NCBI GenBank assembly: GCA_963513935.1
Contig: OY740774.1
Span: 88,492,385 to 88,556,384 of the forward strand
Length of the DNA stretch: 64,000 nt
From: Aphrophora alni
Taxonomy: Eukaryota > Arthropoda > Insecta > Hemiptera > Aphrophoridae
Direction of reading: 5' to 3'
This document shows positions 13,320 through 27,739 of this stretch, one piece after another. The stretch's first letter is position 1. The number at the start of each line of letters is the position of its first letter. The notes under the pieces were generated by a model. The model ran no database searches. It was given only the letters and a program-made list of their open reading frames with translations, and had not been told where the DNA came from. A program made the position numbers and the translations under genes.

Positions 13320-13549
13320 TCACCCTAGGCTTTCGCTACTGGTCTATCAGTTTGTGTCAAGGGGCGGAGGGGTATAGCTGCTTGTGCATGCCTTGGAATA
13401 TGGTTCAATCCCGTTTATCGAGTTTTTAGTTCGGTTCTGGGTAATTGGATTGTAAGACGGATGAAAGTAATATTGGTTACTGGCACCAGCAATTTTTCTA
13501 TGGTGAAGTCACTTTGGAGTCTGGTTGTTTTTTTTTTTTTTTTTTTTTT
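13320..13549 (+). repeat. tRNA-derived SINE-like element
   Basis: A tRNA-like head with a B-box-like ggttcaatccc at 13402-13412 and an A-box-like tagctgcttgtg about 30 nt upstream, spacing typical of a tRNA promoter. The region is GC-rich relative to its surroundings and ends in a run of over 20 T near 13527-13549. A T tail in the same orientation as the tRNA head is unusual, since most SINEs end in A runs or simple repeats. Left border approximate. Confidence 0.55.
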
Positions 13550-14052
13550 ATAGAAATATTTAAATTTCCTCAGTTAAGGTGATTTGTTAAGGTTTTTAGT
13601 TTATGTGTTCTTCTGTTGCTCTTTCCTTCAGCTTTTGTCCTGTTATTTCTGCTCTTTATTTTTCACCGTTAGTTACAGAGCGTTCATTAAAATATATTTA
13701 TAAGTTTTTCTTCTTATATAGTGGCATCTTAACTTTCATTTTATAAAAAACCTATCAAATCATTTACCAAAATAGTTAACAGCATTTTTTTAAGAATATT
13801 GTAGTGTGCACAGGGTGAATCTATAGTTTTAATTCATACTAACATTAACATTACAAAAATATTGATTTAAATAAAATTTTTAATCTAGTTTTATTACTAA
13901 TTATATTAACAAAATATTTCTTTGATGCAATGAACATTTATTACTGTTATTACAAAATTATTTTAATTATTTTAACCTGTTATAATGTATGTTTAATTGA
14001 AAATATTTCGAATTGTTAATCATACTATTTAGATACTATAAGTTTAGGTTAT

Positions 14053-15468
14053 AAAGTAACGAGACTAATTATGATAAAATATTTTTTGTTAACTTAACTA
14101 CAAATTAACTTTATCTCTTTCAATATAGTTCTTTTGAGAAGCCATGTACTTAAGAAAATGTCATTTCCATTGACTTAAACAATACTGAAAATATTCAGTT
14201 GTTAATATCTTTAGCTGGTCCACTACAATCTTTTAGTTGTAATTAAACTTTCGAAATGACGACATCATTAAAAATTGGTTTTTGTGTTTTGGGATCAGGA
14301 AATAATCATATGAATTAAGATCAGGAGAGTAAGGAGGTTGCAAGTATGGACATTTTTTCATATTAGTATGTTGTATGCCAGCGCAAGTACTCATTTAGCA
14401 CCACCCAGAGGTCACATATGGCTTAAGGGATGGACAAAGAATATGTTCTCCACTGCCATAAACTGAATGTCAACTTTTGATATTCAAGAAATATCTCATA
14501 GCTGTATTGGGATGCCAGAAAATTGATGGAGTCCAGGATGACCATAAGATACAATGCCGCCGCACGCCACTTTCTATAAATTAGTTTAATTCATAGAAAG
14601 TACGATGTGGTGGTGTTGATGAAAGATCCAGAAATCAACAATCTCTGGCTGTACATGATTTAACGTTTTTCTAAGTCTCTCAAGAACACAAGGGTTGTAA
14701 ATTTGATTTATTTTCTGTTTTTGAAGCATAAATTCTTTTACATGATGCAATACTTCCATGATCGAGAAAAGCAAAGAGCATTGAAATTAATCTTGATTTT
14801 TTTTGGATGTGGTGAGTTTTTCAAAGTGCCACAACTCATAAAACATCCATAATTCTTCATTCATGATATTTTTTTATAAAGTGTGGTTCATTTTCAATCT
14901 ACCCAGGAAGACTCACATCTTTTCAGTTCTGGTCCTGATTCTATGGAACCATTTTTTCGCTGATTTTCTGCATACATAAATCATGTGAATTTTTCCTTGT
15001 GATTTAAAGTTGTAAAACCTTACGATCATCATCACCTAAGAATATAAAGTAGAAATCCATCGTTATTAATCTATAATATTAAAAATTTGGTCATTCAAAC
15101 GTAATTCATAACAAATCATTGAAGTTGACAAGATTTCTCGCTTTTATCACATTTTCAACAGTTTGTGATGTGCTTGATTGTCAAGAACGTTTTCATTCTC
15201 CACGATTTTCACAGCTATTCAAAAATTATTTGTTTCACTCAAAAACCTAAGCCCAGAACAAACTTCATCTTCATAAGTGTTTTAATTTATTAAATGTTTT
15301 TGTTGTCTTGAAATTTTACATGTAACACTGTTCATTATTATTGAACTCTATTTTTGTGGATAAACAAATCTGCCATAGTTCATAACTTAAAAAAAAAAAA
15401 AATAATAATAAAGGTTATAACAATACTGTAACTTCCTGAGAAAAGCAAAATCAGTCTCATTACTTTTT
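14053..15468 (-). pseudogene. Degenerate mariner-like element, family A, copy 1
   Basis: Flanked by imperfect terminal inverted repeats: aagtaacgagactaatt at the left and the complement of aaaagtaatgagactga at the right, with TA next to each end (14052-14053 and 15468-15469). The minus strand carries broken transposase pieces in several frames: a VLERLRKTLNHVQPEI segment (about 14640-14700), an F-HQHHHIVLS piece where the family has HDNA-H, and a later L-LLILIHMIIS-SQNTK segment matching the PYSPDL-P-DYFLFPKLK region. Many stops make it inactive. A shorter relative with the same termini lies at 50632-51658. Confidence 0.75.
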
Positions 15469-15469
15469 A

Positions 15470-17747
15470 GATTAACCTCGTAGATCTTTGTCGTTAATTC
15501 CAAACAAATTAATTAAATAATCAAAATTGAAATTCACAGTAATCTACAAGAAATCTTGAAAAAAACCATTGTTATTAAAACAAGGTTAAATGAAATATAA
15601 TAATACTGTTTTTCAGTCATTGCTTGTATAATTGTTATTCAGGTGTATTAGTTATTTTAATTAATTACCTTTATATTAAATTATTCAGTTGAAAAATATT
15701 TAGGAATAAATTAACAGTAAAATAAGAAAATTAATCGTTAACAATTGCAACAAATTAAACTGTTTAAGATTAGAAATTAACAAGTTATTTTTAAAACAAT
15801 TAGAAGTTATTTTTTTTAACAGGATATACAAATCATTACATATACATCGTCAAACATCGCTAACTTGATATTAAAAAGAGACAAATTTTTCGTCTTGGAG
15901 AAGTTTCAGTACTGTATTTAATAAATGTAGTATATAATTGAGACAGGATAAATCATCTACTTTACTGTGGCTAGAAACCTGGGGCAGATAAAAACTATCA
16001 GAAGCGTACAGGTTGTAACATGTTTCTTTACGTTGGTTCTTCACAATTCAAGTTATAGAGGTCAAAGTATTAAAACTTTTAAGTTGTAGAAGGAACCTTC
16101 AATTAAAGAGATAAAGTTCCTTTAAATTTGAGTAACATAGACTTCTTTAAATATATATTTTACACAATTGCCATTGTAAATTAAGTTCAGTCTAAAAGTT
16201 ATGCATGTTTTATATTTATAGGGCATCTAGTTTTTTCATTTTAGTAAGTTAAACGTTTTTACAAAAAAGTCCAGCGTACATCATATCTATTTAAAGGGGA
16301 AAAAATTGAATATTCATTATTTTTAAAACCTTATCCTAAAAAGGAAGAATACTTTAACACACTATTTCACTTTTTCGCCGTACAAATTTTAAATGAAATG
16401 TTTCAAATACACAAACGATTAGGTTATATACATAATGCAATAAGAATTCGTAAGTTCACATATAACTGGCAATAAAGTAATATTCACTTCCAAAAAGGAT
16501 ATTTTTTATTCATATTAATTTTTTTTTCCCCCGTTTTAATACTGAATTTCTTCATAAAGTTATGAAACTGTATTAATTTACAAGAGTTTTGAGAATTACA
16601 GCTTAACATCACAACATAAATTATGAAAATGTTGTATTAAACATTGTATATGATCCCTCCACATTGAACATAATAGGGATTAAATATGATAGAGTCTAAA
16701 ATATAATATTGTACATAAATGTAAATAATAGTTCAAATATTTAAGTAAAAATCATTAATTTTACATACAAAATAGATACATGGTTTGGTTTGTAGCTCTG
16801 AAACTAGAGGGTCTAATGCCCTACTACAAGAGCAATTTTCTGTATTATACGTTCCAACTCTTCCGACTCTTGCTCATGCTGAACTGAAATCATAAAAATT
16901 ACAACTGTTCTGCCCCATATATTGAAGCCTCACATTATCATATGCTATAGGACTTCTCTTAAATATAAATTCAAGAGTGTAAATCGATTTAACCTTTGAT
17001 GTATAGGACAAGTTAGGTAAGGTACAATCTTTATAATAAACAAAATTTATTTATTTAATTCCTTACAAATTAGATATCACAATATTCCTGCAAAAAGCAA
17101 ATTTGGCTCCTGCACAATTAGTCTGAGCGATAATGTATTGTGCACAGACTTTATTGTGCAATATCCAAAAGCACGTAACCTAAATTTAGTTCAGTGGAAG
17201 CAATTCCTTAGACACTTTACATAACCTAATTATTCGTGTACATTTTTTAATAGCTTCAATAAGCTTTCTTTAGTACAATGTATTGAATAAATAGTTGTAC
17301 AAAACTATAAGATTCTGACATTTGAAGAAATCTCATCAGTGTAAAATAGTACAAAACAGCCACTTAATAACCGGTTTTAAAATAGTTACAGCAATGTATT
17401 TTGTCCATCAAACTCTTAAACAGTCATGTGTTCAAAATTTTCATTTTCGACTGTTTTAAAAAAAAATGAATAGTGCGTTAAAATATATATATTTTTTCAT
17501 TTTTAAGGTAAGATTAGGTTAGGTGATAAGGAATCTTGGTTTTTTAGAGGTGATAAATGCTAGACTTTTACAGATTTTACTTTGTTTTAAAATTTTTTAT
17601 TGAAATTCAACTATTCCCAAGAAAGGAATTAAAATATTAAAATTATTTTAAAACAAAGTAAATTTTGTAATACGTAATAAATAACTGATGTAAGGACACA
17701 ATATTTTATAAAATAATGTCCAACAATTTTGATAAATAAGAAATCAT

Positions 17748-17790
<43 letters not shown>

Positions 17791-19639
17791 TTTAAATATT
17801 CTTTTATATTAAGAAGAGATGTAACAATGAAGGTAAGAATATTAATTTTTCTAATCTAGTCTTATTTCTTTTCTCTCTGTACTTATTGGCTTATCTTCTA
17901 TTGGCTATTTTCTTTCTTATGATTCACCCGTGTATTGTCTTTTTACTAAATAAAAAAAATTCTGTGTTTTAATTTCATCAGCCAGAACAGTTTGCGTAGA
18001 TAGATGCATGAATTGCAAACAAATGTTAAATTTAAAAATTAAATGCATGTATTTCTGGGATATTAGATAAAGCTTAGCAGAAATATTTTTATTTTAAGTT
18101 AACATTATTATGTGGTTAATTAGTTTATTTTAATAGAATTTTCGTTTGCTTTTTGAAATAATTTTTCCAAAACTTTCATTGTTTTAAAATGTGTTAACCA
18201 GTTATGAAAAATTCTACAAAATGTCAAAAAGTAAACTCTAAATATGACTGAGTTTTCTGATTTTAGATTATTGACTTATTTTAGAATAATTGCTGAATTT
18301 TTTAACTGGCCGAAAAACTAATTTTATACATATTTGCCATAAAAAATTGTTGAAAATACTTGAATATCAAAAAACTTACTTCTTTACTAAGTCCCTGGTA
18401 GTGCTGTTACCTCTCTTACAGTTCAGAATGATATGAGACAGACCACTATATGGAGGATTCCATCACATCAATGAATAACCTAACCTATCCTAAACCCAAT
18501 CTTGCTCTGGTAGCATATGTCTGAACTCGATTAGTTCTTTCTCTATCTCATATAGGTAATTAAGAAAGAAAGCTTGGATTTCAAAAACTCATTATTCACA
18601 ACAGTTTAAAACGACTCAGTGATTTTAGTTTTAAATGCGGAGAAAGATTTAATTGTTTATTCATATCTTTAAACAATTATATTTTTCTGTCATTTATGAC
18701 TGTAGGTGTCAAAATAATAGTCTATTTCACCCATTGTGTGCATTTAAATATTTCCATTAGAAGAAAAAAGTCCATTAGAACAAGAACTGTTCTTCTAGGT
18801 GACCCACCTTTACCATGCAAACCATTCTGAAACATCGCTCACTATATTATGTAGGGTATGTTAGAAATGTGTCAGCACAATACATTTTCACTTTTTCTTT
18901 CATTGTCTTCAATCTGCGGGATAACATTTCTAACATTTCTAGATAATTGTTCCTTGTTAGCAACAGATGGGCCGAAGAGTAGTGTGCAAACCGAGGCATT
19001 GAATATATAACGAAAAACTTCTCACTTTTATTTTTATATTAAAACCATTCAGTTTATTAAATCTTTCTGGAGTAATATTTTTTTAAATAAATCCTTAAGA
19101 GCAATTAATTTAAAATCTTTTTTTGTAAACATTGTTCAAAATATTTTTCTTGACCATATTCATCGATGTTTTTGATCATATTAGACAGATTTCCATATGG
19201 ACTGTGTTTTTGGTAGATATTTTTATTGGTCATATTACCAGTAGTTACCAGGGAACATCCCAGAAAACTGGTGGTGTTTGTAACGTGGCAGTGTACCTTT
19301 CTAAACATTAACAAATATTCTTATATTTTCTCACATACTCAGAAAAATCGTTGCTGAGTCCAGAAAAGTGTTTTTAAAAAATGATAACTGTCCGTAAAAA
19401 ATGTAATTTATGATATTAAATAGTTTTCTGAAAAAAATTAATATTTGTTTCTACATTTTGAAGGATTGGTAGGGTTGTGCACCTAAAGGAATATTTAAAA
19501 CTATTTTTTTATAGTTGAAATTTATGACCAAAGAATGAACAGCGTTATATATTTAATTTGATTTAAAAAATTGTTATTTATAAGTTGATTTTTGGATTGT
19601 AGTAACATGTTTTTCTTCCTTTTTTAATTAGGCAATACC
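15470..19639 (+). other. Intron sequence, with an (AT)n microsatellite
   Basis: AT-rich. Contains an (AT)n run at about 17751-17785. I find no exon, element end or coding remnant that can be supported. Confidence 0.5.
17751..17785. repeat. (AT)n microsatellite
   Basis: About 17 uninterrupted AT units in intron sequence. Confidence 0.9.
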
Positions 19640-20150
19640 TTTTTGTATAATTGCAAAAGCTTATTGCATTCCCAAATTAATGGTTTTGGTGCCTCTAGAT
19701 ATCCCCAGGAAGTGCTATAAACTCCATGACCTACAGAATAATCCTGAAGTTGTTTTGAGATATTGTGTCCTTTTCTCAAAAATCCAAATGTCTCGGTCCT
19801 TTCCCGATTGAGACATTCACATTCAGAGATCTGGTCCTCTGGAATTTCCTCTTGCAGATCACAGAGGTTTCCTCATTCAGTAGGCTTATCCTGTGTATAT
19901 TTTCTTGGGTGGACGTGCTCTGTAACCTCTTTTCTTATATTGCTTCTGCCTAACGAGATAGGGTCAGATACGATTTTCTTAGAGAAACCTCAAAGTGATA
20001 GTTTGCTCATCCTTAAACCTGAGATACTCCTCCACCTCCTCTCGTGCCCTTTTCCAGCCCTCTTGTAAAGCCAGCCTCTTGGATATGTCATAGAATGGCG
20101 TACGTCCTATGAATTTTGTTATTGATGCTTTGTAAACCTAGGAACCCAGC
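19640..20150 (-). pseudogene. Unidentified degenerate coding-like segment
   Basis: A GC-richer island in AT-rich intron. The minus strand near 20140-19990 reads a charged, helix-like stretch (for example SKRLALQEGWKRAREEVEEY) before a stop, and later pieces rich in Lys, Arg and Gly follow in other frames. Composition suggests a former open reading frame, perhaps from a transposable element. I do not recognise the family. Confidence 0.3.
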
Positions 20151-20159
20151 AAAACAACA

Positions 20160-22440
20160 TTGTTGAGTCCCCTTAGCCCTGATTCATTCTGAAAAATCCC
20201 AGACTAGATTTGTAAAAGTCTATATCTTTCAAAGCCACCTGACTATCTGTATATATATCCTCATCATTTTCGCTTATTAGAAACAGTTTTTAAATGTTTT
20301 TTTGTCTAATATATGGTAAAAACCCTCTATTTCTTTATAACATTGAAATTGATATGAAATCAAAATAAATGACTCAATTAAACAACAAACATATTTTAAT
20401 TAAATTACAAAATTACAAATTGGAAAACCTCAATCTTTTTATTTGTTTTTAAAAAAAATAAGTGTTGGTTACATTTTAAACTACATCACAATAGTTTTTA
20501 AATTATTCCAAACTTGTTAAAATACAATTAATTCCAATACACTTCATTATTATCCCAGCAAACCTAATTTTGAGGTTCAACTACTTTTTTTAACTTTAAT
20601 TTATAAGAATAAATGTCCTGGCAATGAAATTAAATCTGCACAGAACTAGATTGTAGACTATAAATAAAGTTAACCAGGTTCCAAAGATGATTTGTATCGT
20701 TGTAATATCTTTTTTTTTTTTGTAATCATTCTAACTTTGCCGATTCTCTTTAATTCTGTCTCGCTTGCATTGGGTAACGTATAGTCCACTTAGCGAAAGC
20801 TGCAAGGGTTTTGGTATATTTTTGGAACTTTAGTTGATTAAGATCTTTATAGTGTGATTGCTTGGTGGATTGTAGACATTTATTTGTGTTGTATAATAAA
20901 TTTGTTTTGAGTTATAACATTGTGTTGGGTTTGTTACTTACTTTGTTGTCGCACTCATATTCAAAACAAAACTTTAGCTTTATTTTTAAACAAATTTTCT
21001 GGTGGTTAGATTACACATATTGCTCTTTGGCTGAAGGGTCGGGATTTTGATTGGTTATTATTATTTTATTATAAATAAATGCAAAGACAAAATGGTCATA
21101 ATTTGTAACCAAAGCCATTCATTGTTTTGATTTGTGGACGGTTTATATTTGAATATATACGGGGGAAACTTATTTCCATAACACAGATTTTATTCTAAGA
21201 TGAAATTTTGACAAGTGTTGAATTTTGATGTTGTGTAAATTGTCTTACATTTCTTTTATTACAAACAACTCATAATACAGTATATGTCCCATGTAAAAGT
21301 GGCCCCACTCACTATTTTAAAAACAATTCTTTATATTTGTACAAAAATAGTTGTGCAAAATGAAATTTTGCAAATTACTAGAGATGTTGGAAATATATAT
21401 TTTTTTCATGTGTAATCGTGTTAAAACTTTAGGTACAATGTAAATTTTGCCGCTTATGATTTCTTACAGTTTGTTTACTGTTTGAAACTTATTCTTGTAG
21501 AACCTGATACACAGTGTGAGGGTTATTGGTGGATTATTAACAATTAGTCTGGTTATTTACATGGCCAGAAATGTGAATCCATATGAACTATAGCACGGCT
21601 GAGTGTAAAATGTTTTCGAGAAACCATTCGCAATTCTTGGCCGATTTTCGGCTAAAAATAATGTCTGAAGACATAATATATGGTAAACTGTTAGGGTTGA
21701 AATACACAACAAAACGTACATAAACATCTTTCAGTCATGTACAGACAGATTTTTTTGAGGTTAGAGTTGTTCGATGAATATCTGCAACCAGTTTCAGAGT
21801 CTGAACAGAAGACACCCGATTATAATTAGCATTGAAAACAAAAACAGTTTTCCACCATTTATTTTTTAACACTACTTTTGGCAGGTCACAAAATGACTAA
21901 GTCATTTAAAAACAACTACATTGTGAAAACAAAGGATCATCGGTGAGCTGCTTTTCAATGGGACATATTTTGTTACTTAATTTGAACATAATAGATAATA
22001 GTGTTTAGAAAATAGAACACATGAATGGGTGCTGATATTTAAAAAAAAATGTATTAACCTATTTATCAATTGAAGAAACAGGATGGATTTAAAAAAAAGT
22101 ATAAAAATGTTTTGATAGTTTCATTATTTATAGAATTTTTACTGGTTTTTGTTATCCAAATTGTATAAAATGGTACAAAAAATTCCAATGAAAACAAAAT
22201 GTTAGGAACTGGCAAGGATTGACAGCGGACGAAAAGATGTGACAATTTTTTCAGGGGTATATAAATGGACTATTCTTTGTCGAGTAGAGAGAAATTAGGG
22301 GTACATTGCTAAACTGTGCATTTACAATCAATCAGTTGATTTCGTATTTTTGTAGTGTTCTTATTTTGTGTGTTTTTATTTAAATGTATCGCTATATTTG
22401 AGTTTACAACAATTTAGTTATTTGGTTATAATTGACATGT
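20160..22440 (+). other. Intron sequence without recognisable features
   Basis: AT-rich with long T and A runs. No exon, RNA gene or transposon could be supported. Confidence 0.45.
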
Positions 22441-22454
22441 TTTTAAACATGAAT

Positions 22455-22620
22455 AGAAAAAAAACAAAAAACAAAGTGTGGAGCTAAGAAACGAATAATT
22501 ACAATCAAACACGAAGTAAATATAGTTAAGCGGTTTGAAAATGGAGAAAAGTTATAGTTCAGGCATGAAATTATTCGCTCTACAATTGCAAGAATCATAA
22601 TATATAGAGTTCACATCTTA
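22455..22620 (+). pseudogene. pogo/Tigger (CENP-B type) HTH remnant
   Basis: The + strand reads AKKRIITIKHEVNIVKRFEN followed by GEKL, a stop, and then IIRSTIARII. This matches the N-terminal helix-turn-helix of pogo/Tigger transposases and CENP-B (pattern KR---T---K--I--R-E-GEK-----R----STI--I). A stop interrupts it and no DDE region follows. It may belong with the Tigger-like remnant at 22930-23649. Confidence 0.6.
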
Positions 22621-22929
22621 AAGTAGATGTAGAGTTTGAATTTCAATTGATTTTTTGTTTAATAACATTATATCTCGGCAATAAATAACATTATATCTAT
22701 TTGTTTTCTGGTCAAATTCTAACTTCTAATATCGGAAGTTCCTCTCGTAAAGGTTAAGTTGAAATAATGATAATTATATATTGTTAAGCAAGGAGTGAAA
22801 ACTGAAGTGATAACTGTGGTAAACTCTGTTTCTCTTGATTTTGCTACGCAACAAAGAAAAAATAACTTGATATATGTTTCTTCTTATAAGATAAACATAG
22901 ATATTGATTTTAAAACAAATTTTTAAATA

Positions 22930-23649
22930 CACTAGAACCTCATTAAGCTTGACTTCATTTAATCTCAATGCAATTCTCCCTACGTGTTAGTACCAATAGA
23001 TAGTTTTGTTGATCTATTGTAACTCACCCACTTTCATTACTCCTCCCCAAGGCCTCTCTCATTTGTATAGAAAGGTGCAAAGGGATTCTTCACAGTCAGT
23101 TATCAGTTCTGTTGTTTATGTTACACATTGTGTTTTATATTACACCTTTTTAAATTTAATTTGTGATTCTGAAACATTTACATATTCTTTTCTTTTGTGT
23201 GCTGTGATATCATTGCTCTTCACGGTAAACTATTTGTCATAAAAAAAAACTTGAAAAGTGAACATTTGTAACAAGTAATTCTATAAAATATGTGGTCACT
23301 AAACAGACGGTTTTGGACATAAAAGAGGAAGATTTATGATAATTTGTCTAGAAATTGAATATGGAAAAGGAAGCAAGTACTGTAAAAAGAATGTGGATGC
23401 CTTGTACGTCTATCCTGAGATAAAGCTGTTTATAAATGGTTTTCCAACTTTATTAGTCCAGATTAACAGTTTGAGGGACTGAAATTCATGCTGCAGCTGA
23501 AAGATTATTAAACATTTGGGCATTCAACATCTGTTTCCCCCCTCCCCCTTCTAGAGGGTATTTTAATAATATTTCAGCTCATTTTATATGGTATTTTAAT
23601 TCAAAAAACTTGAAGCTCCAGTTAGTCTGGGGTTAATGAGGTTTTACTT
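22930..23649. mobile_element. Degenerate pogo/Tigger-like element
   Basis: The left end (cactagaacctcattaa) and the complement of the right end (aagtaaaacctcattaa) form imperfect terminal inverted repeats, with TA directly outside each (22928-22929, 23650-23651). The termini resemble pogo/Tigger ends. The interior near 23290-23400 has a possible HTH remnant (RRFWT/KRTVLDIKEEDL-like in broken frames) but no intact transposase. Confidence 0.6.
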
Positions 23650-23651
23650 TA

Positions 23652-26600
23652 TAAATATTCACCTTGACTTGTGAAAAGATGCACTTCTTAACACAAAACT
23701 TGGAGACAAATAGTGCATTTACTCAATTTAAATAAACATCGTATTTGTGAGAAATTAAATAATTTTTGTGTTATTCAATTTTGAAATGTTTTATAAGTCC
23801 TATTATATAGCAAGTATGGAAACTTTAACCAACTATGTAATATGAAAATATTTTTCTTTAGCACTTAAAATAAATTTGGTATTAGAGAAAATTTGTCACA
23901 AAATTGAAACAATACTGGAATAAAAAAAATTGACAGTAAATTAAAAATATGTTTGTCCTATTCTATAAATGGAAAGCCTATGAAAGAAAGTAATTTTTTC
24001 CCCTTGTTGTTTAAAGACGTAAAATCTTTCAAATATACATCGGTAAAAAATGTCTATACAGATACTCATGAAAAACAACAGAAATGGACGAATAAAAAAA
24101 TAAAAATCTTAATGTTATTTGTTTAGATCTAAACAAGTAAGTTTTGTCATATTATAACTTAAGTGATTTCAAATTTAGCATTTAGTAAAACAAATTTCAT
24201 ATTTTACAATGTTGTAATAAGTGGTTTTGGGTTAACCCCAATATTGTTAAGCCAAGTTTGAGGGTAGATGTCCATTTTTCATATATATAATATATATCAT
24301 AATATTTATTTAGTATCACTGTGATCCCAATGAATCCCACAATGCAAGTTAACCCTAAAGCATTTTATTATTTCTTCTTTTAAGTGGTGTTTTCTTTAAG
24401 TGTATAGTAACTGAGATATTTTATTGTTACTTCTTGGTCTATAAATATTATTGTGTCACATCGTATACTAGACAGTAGCTACATTGGGTTTATAAGAACG
24501 ATTTATTGAATGTATTAAAACATCCTAGGAACGAGGTCTAGTGTACACAGTACCAGTAGTTAATAGTTTTAATTATAACTATATATTTTAAAGGTGTCCA
24601 ATTGTTAAAAACATTTTTTAGTCAAATGGATTGTTTTTTAGATCAGAGAAATGTTTTGGGAAATAAAAACTCTTGCTAGTGTAAACTTTTAACCTAAATT
24701 GACACTTTACGGCTTTTAATGGTCTAACAAGATGTGTTTATGGTATTGTACAAAGAACCATAGTCTGGTGTAAGTAATGCACTGGCTAGGCTAACATTGC
24801 AAATTGCATCCACATGGTCTTGGTCATGGTGAATTGAGTGTTCTGTTGTGCTTGATGGTGATTGGTTGGTGTGCTTCTGTGGACGAGGGCTCACCGCCCT
24901 TACTTCCTTACCAAAGGTATTTCTCTTTACTTTACTTTTAATACATTAAGTTTGTTAGTTTTATTTTGATGGGAGCATGTAAAAAGTAACATTGAGTTTA
25001 TTGATAAAAAGTGCAGTCAAATATTTTAACTGGGGTTAAATTCTTTTATGATTTTTTAATGTTTTGGTCTGTACTGGGGTTTAGCGTTTAAGACGTTTTT
25101 GTTTAGACGGTTGTACGATAATGGAGTAATATTATAGATAAGAAAGATATGTGGTCTAGGGGCCTTGAATTCTTTTTTTGTTTTCGTTGAGAGGTTAAGA
25201 CAAGTATACAGTTTCATTTGGTAACCAAAACATAATATAGTTTATATATTATTTAAAGTTGAAAAATATGAATTATATGGGATTTTTTATCTTGGAATCT
25301 AACGAACAGATTTAAATGAAATCTGCGCCAAAATGTTCATCTAGAAGAATATGTCTGAACGATTTGCGTATCGTTTTGATTGTTATTATTGTTTATAAAA
25401 AATAAAAACTTTCCAAAAAATTATAAGGTGATTTCTGTATCGAGTACAAATAACACCCCAAATTTAAGGTCAAAACACTTAACCTAACGTCTAAAAATTG
25501 CTATTAACGACTTAAATTTGAGGCATCATAAATATATGCAATTTTGATAATATTTTAATTATGTTCCATTTTTAGCTTTTCTAAGTGTATTCAAATGGTA
25601 AAACTAAAAGAACGAAATCGTTGTTTTTTTAATTACAAATAAATATCTAAAGGCCTAATATGTTTATCGAGGCAAATTTTTTAAAAAAAATATTGAATGT
25701 GATTTTTTTATAAAAGTAGATGAAAAGTTGAAAATTATTCCAGAGTGTCGACAATTTTTATCAATTATTTATTAAGATATAGAGATTTGTTTATAGTTGT
25801 TGATTTTTACAGTTTTTATTTTCTTTAATAATATTAACACACAAATCATTCAGACATATTCTAGAGCTTCTAACGATTATTTCGGCACCAGTTTTATTTA
25901 AATCCATAAAATAGATTCTGAGTTAATTTTTTTAAATGCATATTTTGTAACTTTAATTCTTTATTTAAAGCTTGTTAATATTAATGATTTTTTGAAAACC
26001 ATTGCTCATTAAAAAAATTTAAAAAAAAAAAATTATATAAAGTTTAATTTTTATTACAATTTTTACAGTAGGATCAATATTAAAAAAAAGTTTTTGTAAA
26101 CACTATTGCTTTTCCCCCTTCACATTCAAACAGAAAAAAGAATGAAGAATCATAAACATAGATTTTCAGGGAAGGAAGGTATTTAAAAGCCCACTATAGA
26201 CCAAAATATATACAAAATTGTGAAAGGCTTATTCTTCTAGTCATTTTTTATCTATTTTTGTTGTACTATATTAATTGGGTTACTATTAACAAGAACAAAA
26301 TATTTTATGTTTTTATAACTTATGTCTCAGCTTGCATAACAAATTCTCTGTTCTAATGGGTGTCAAAATCATGCTTATATGAATTGTAAATCTATTTTGT
26401 TTATTTCATTAAAATAATAAATTAATGTATTATAATATTTTGCACTCCAATCTGAAAAAAGGAATTGATAATCTTATTACTTAATATTTTTTGTAAAATT
26501 AATTTTCGTGTACTGTACATTTTTACTGTTTGTTACCACCCATATTTATTGTTTCAATTTTAACATATTTCAAAATTGTAATTTTGATATAGCATCTCAA

Positions 26601-27735
26601 ATATAATGAATTTATTATCATTGCTGCACAAAAACAAAGTTTTTACATAATATATTCAAACACACTTAACTTAAATTGCTTAAACATATTTTTTTTTAAT
26701 GTTAGTGTGGTTATGGTTTGTTTTTGTCTGTTTACCTATTTTTTCAGGCTTTACTCTTAGATAGAACATTTTATAGACAGTGATATATTTAATTTTTTGT
26801 CCAAAAAAAAGTTATCCAGTAAAAGACCAAAAATGCAGCATGCTCGGAGCTTCACAATGCCAGATTACCAAATATACAGTAATAACAAATTATTACATAT
26901 GTTTTAATGAACAAAAACTTGTAGTGTAAATTTTAAAATGAAGAGTATGCAATTTTATTGCTTAAAACAAGTCTTGAACCACTGTATGAATTCAATATGA
27001 TTTATAGATTGTATGAATGACTTCTCATAAAAACTGTATTTCTGAAGCCTTCTATCATGACGTATTATTGGACTTTACTGTATTTAGCTTAGAAATTTTT
27101 ATAAAATATATGTTTAAATTTCTTGTATACAAACTTGGTCTGTTTTGTGTTTGTCGAAACACAAAATGTACTATACATTATTTACTATGGGCCTATTTTT
27201 ATTTTATGTATATGTTTAGTTCTGCAAATCTGTAATAAACAAAGATAATTTACCAAATTTATCATTGGTACTGGTAGAAATTGATACAAATTCAAACAAA
27301 AACACTTGTACTATTCAGAAAATTTGTATGTAGGTGATGTAATTGAGCTAGAATGCCAGTTTTTAAATCATTTAAATTCATTTAACGATGTGATACAATA
27401 TAGGTCTGTTGTGGAAATGGATAAGAATTATCAAATACTTTTTCTGAGTATCAATATAATTATTAAAAATAAACATCTTAAATTAAACATTTTTAGGAAT
27501 CCATCAATATTTCTAATGCACCTTAGCCACAAATATGTCACAATCTAGACGCAGTTGCAGGATATTGTTATGTAACTATGTCTGATTTTGATTCTGAAAA
27601 AGAATTATGTTGTACTTCCACAAATAAATTGAATGAGCCATGCTGACCTAGGTTTCTCCAAGCTACAGCATTGTCGAAGGCAGCTTACAGCTTACAAACC
27701 TCCACCAATTACCTTCAGTTGATAGTATAAGTTAT
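23652..27735 (+). other. Intron sequence without recognisable features
   Basis: AT-rich sequence. A somewhat GC-richer patch near 24770-24920 has no recognisable coding sense. Short open frames around 27017-27548 have no domain and look like chance. Confidence 0.45.
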
Positions 27736-27739
27736 TTCA

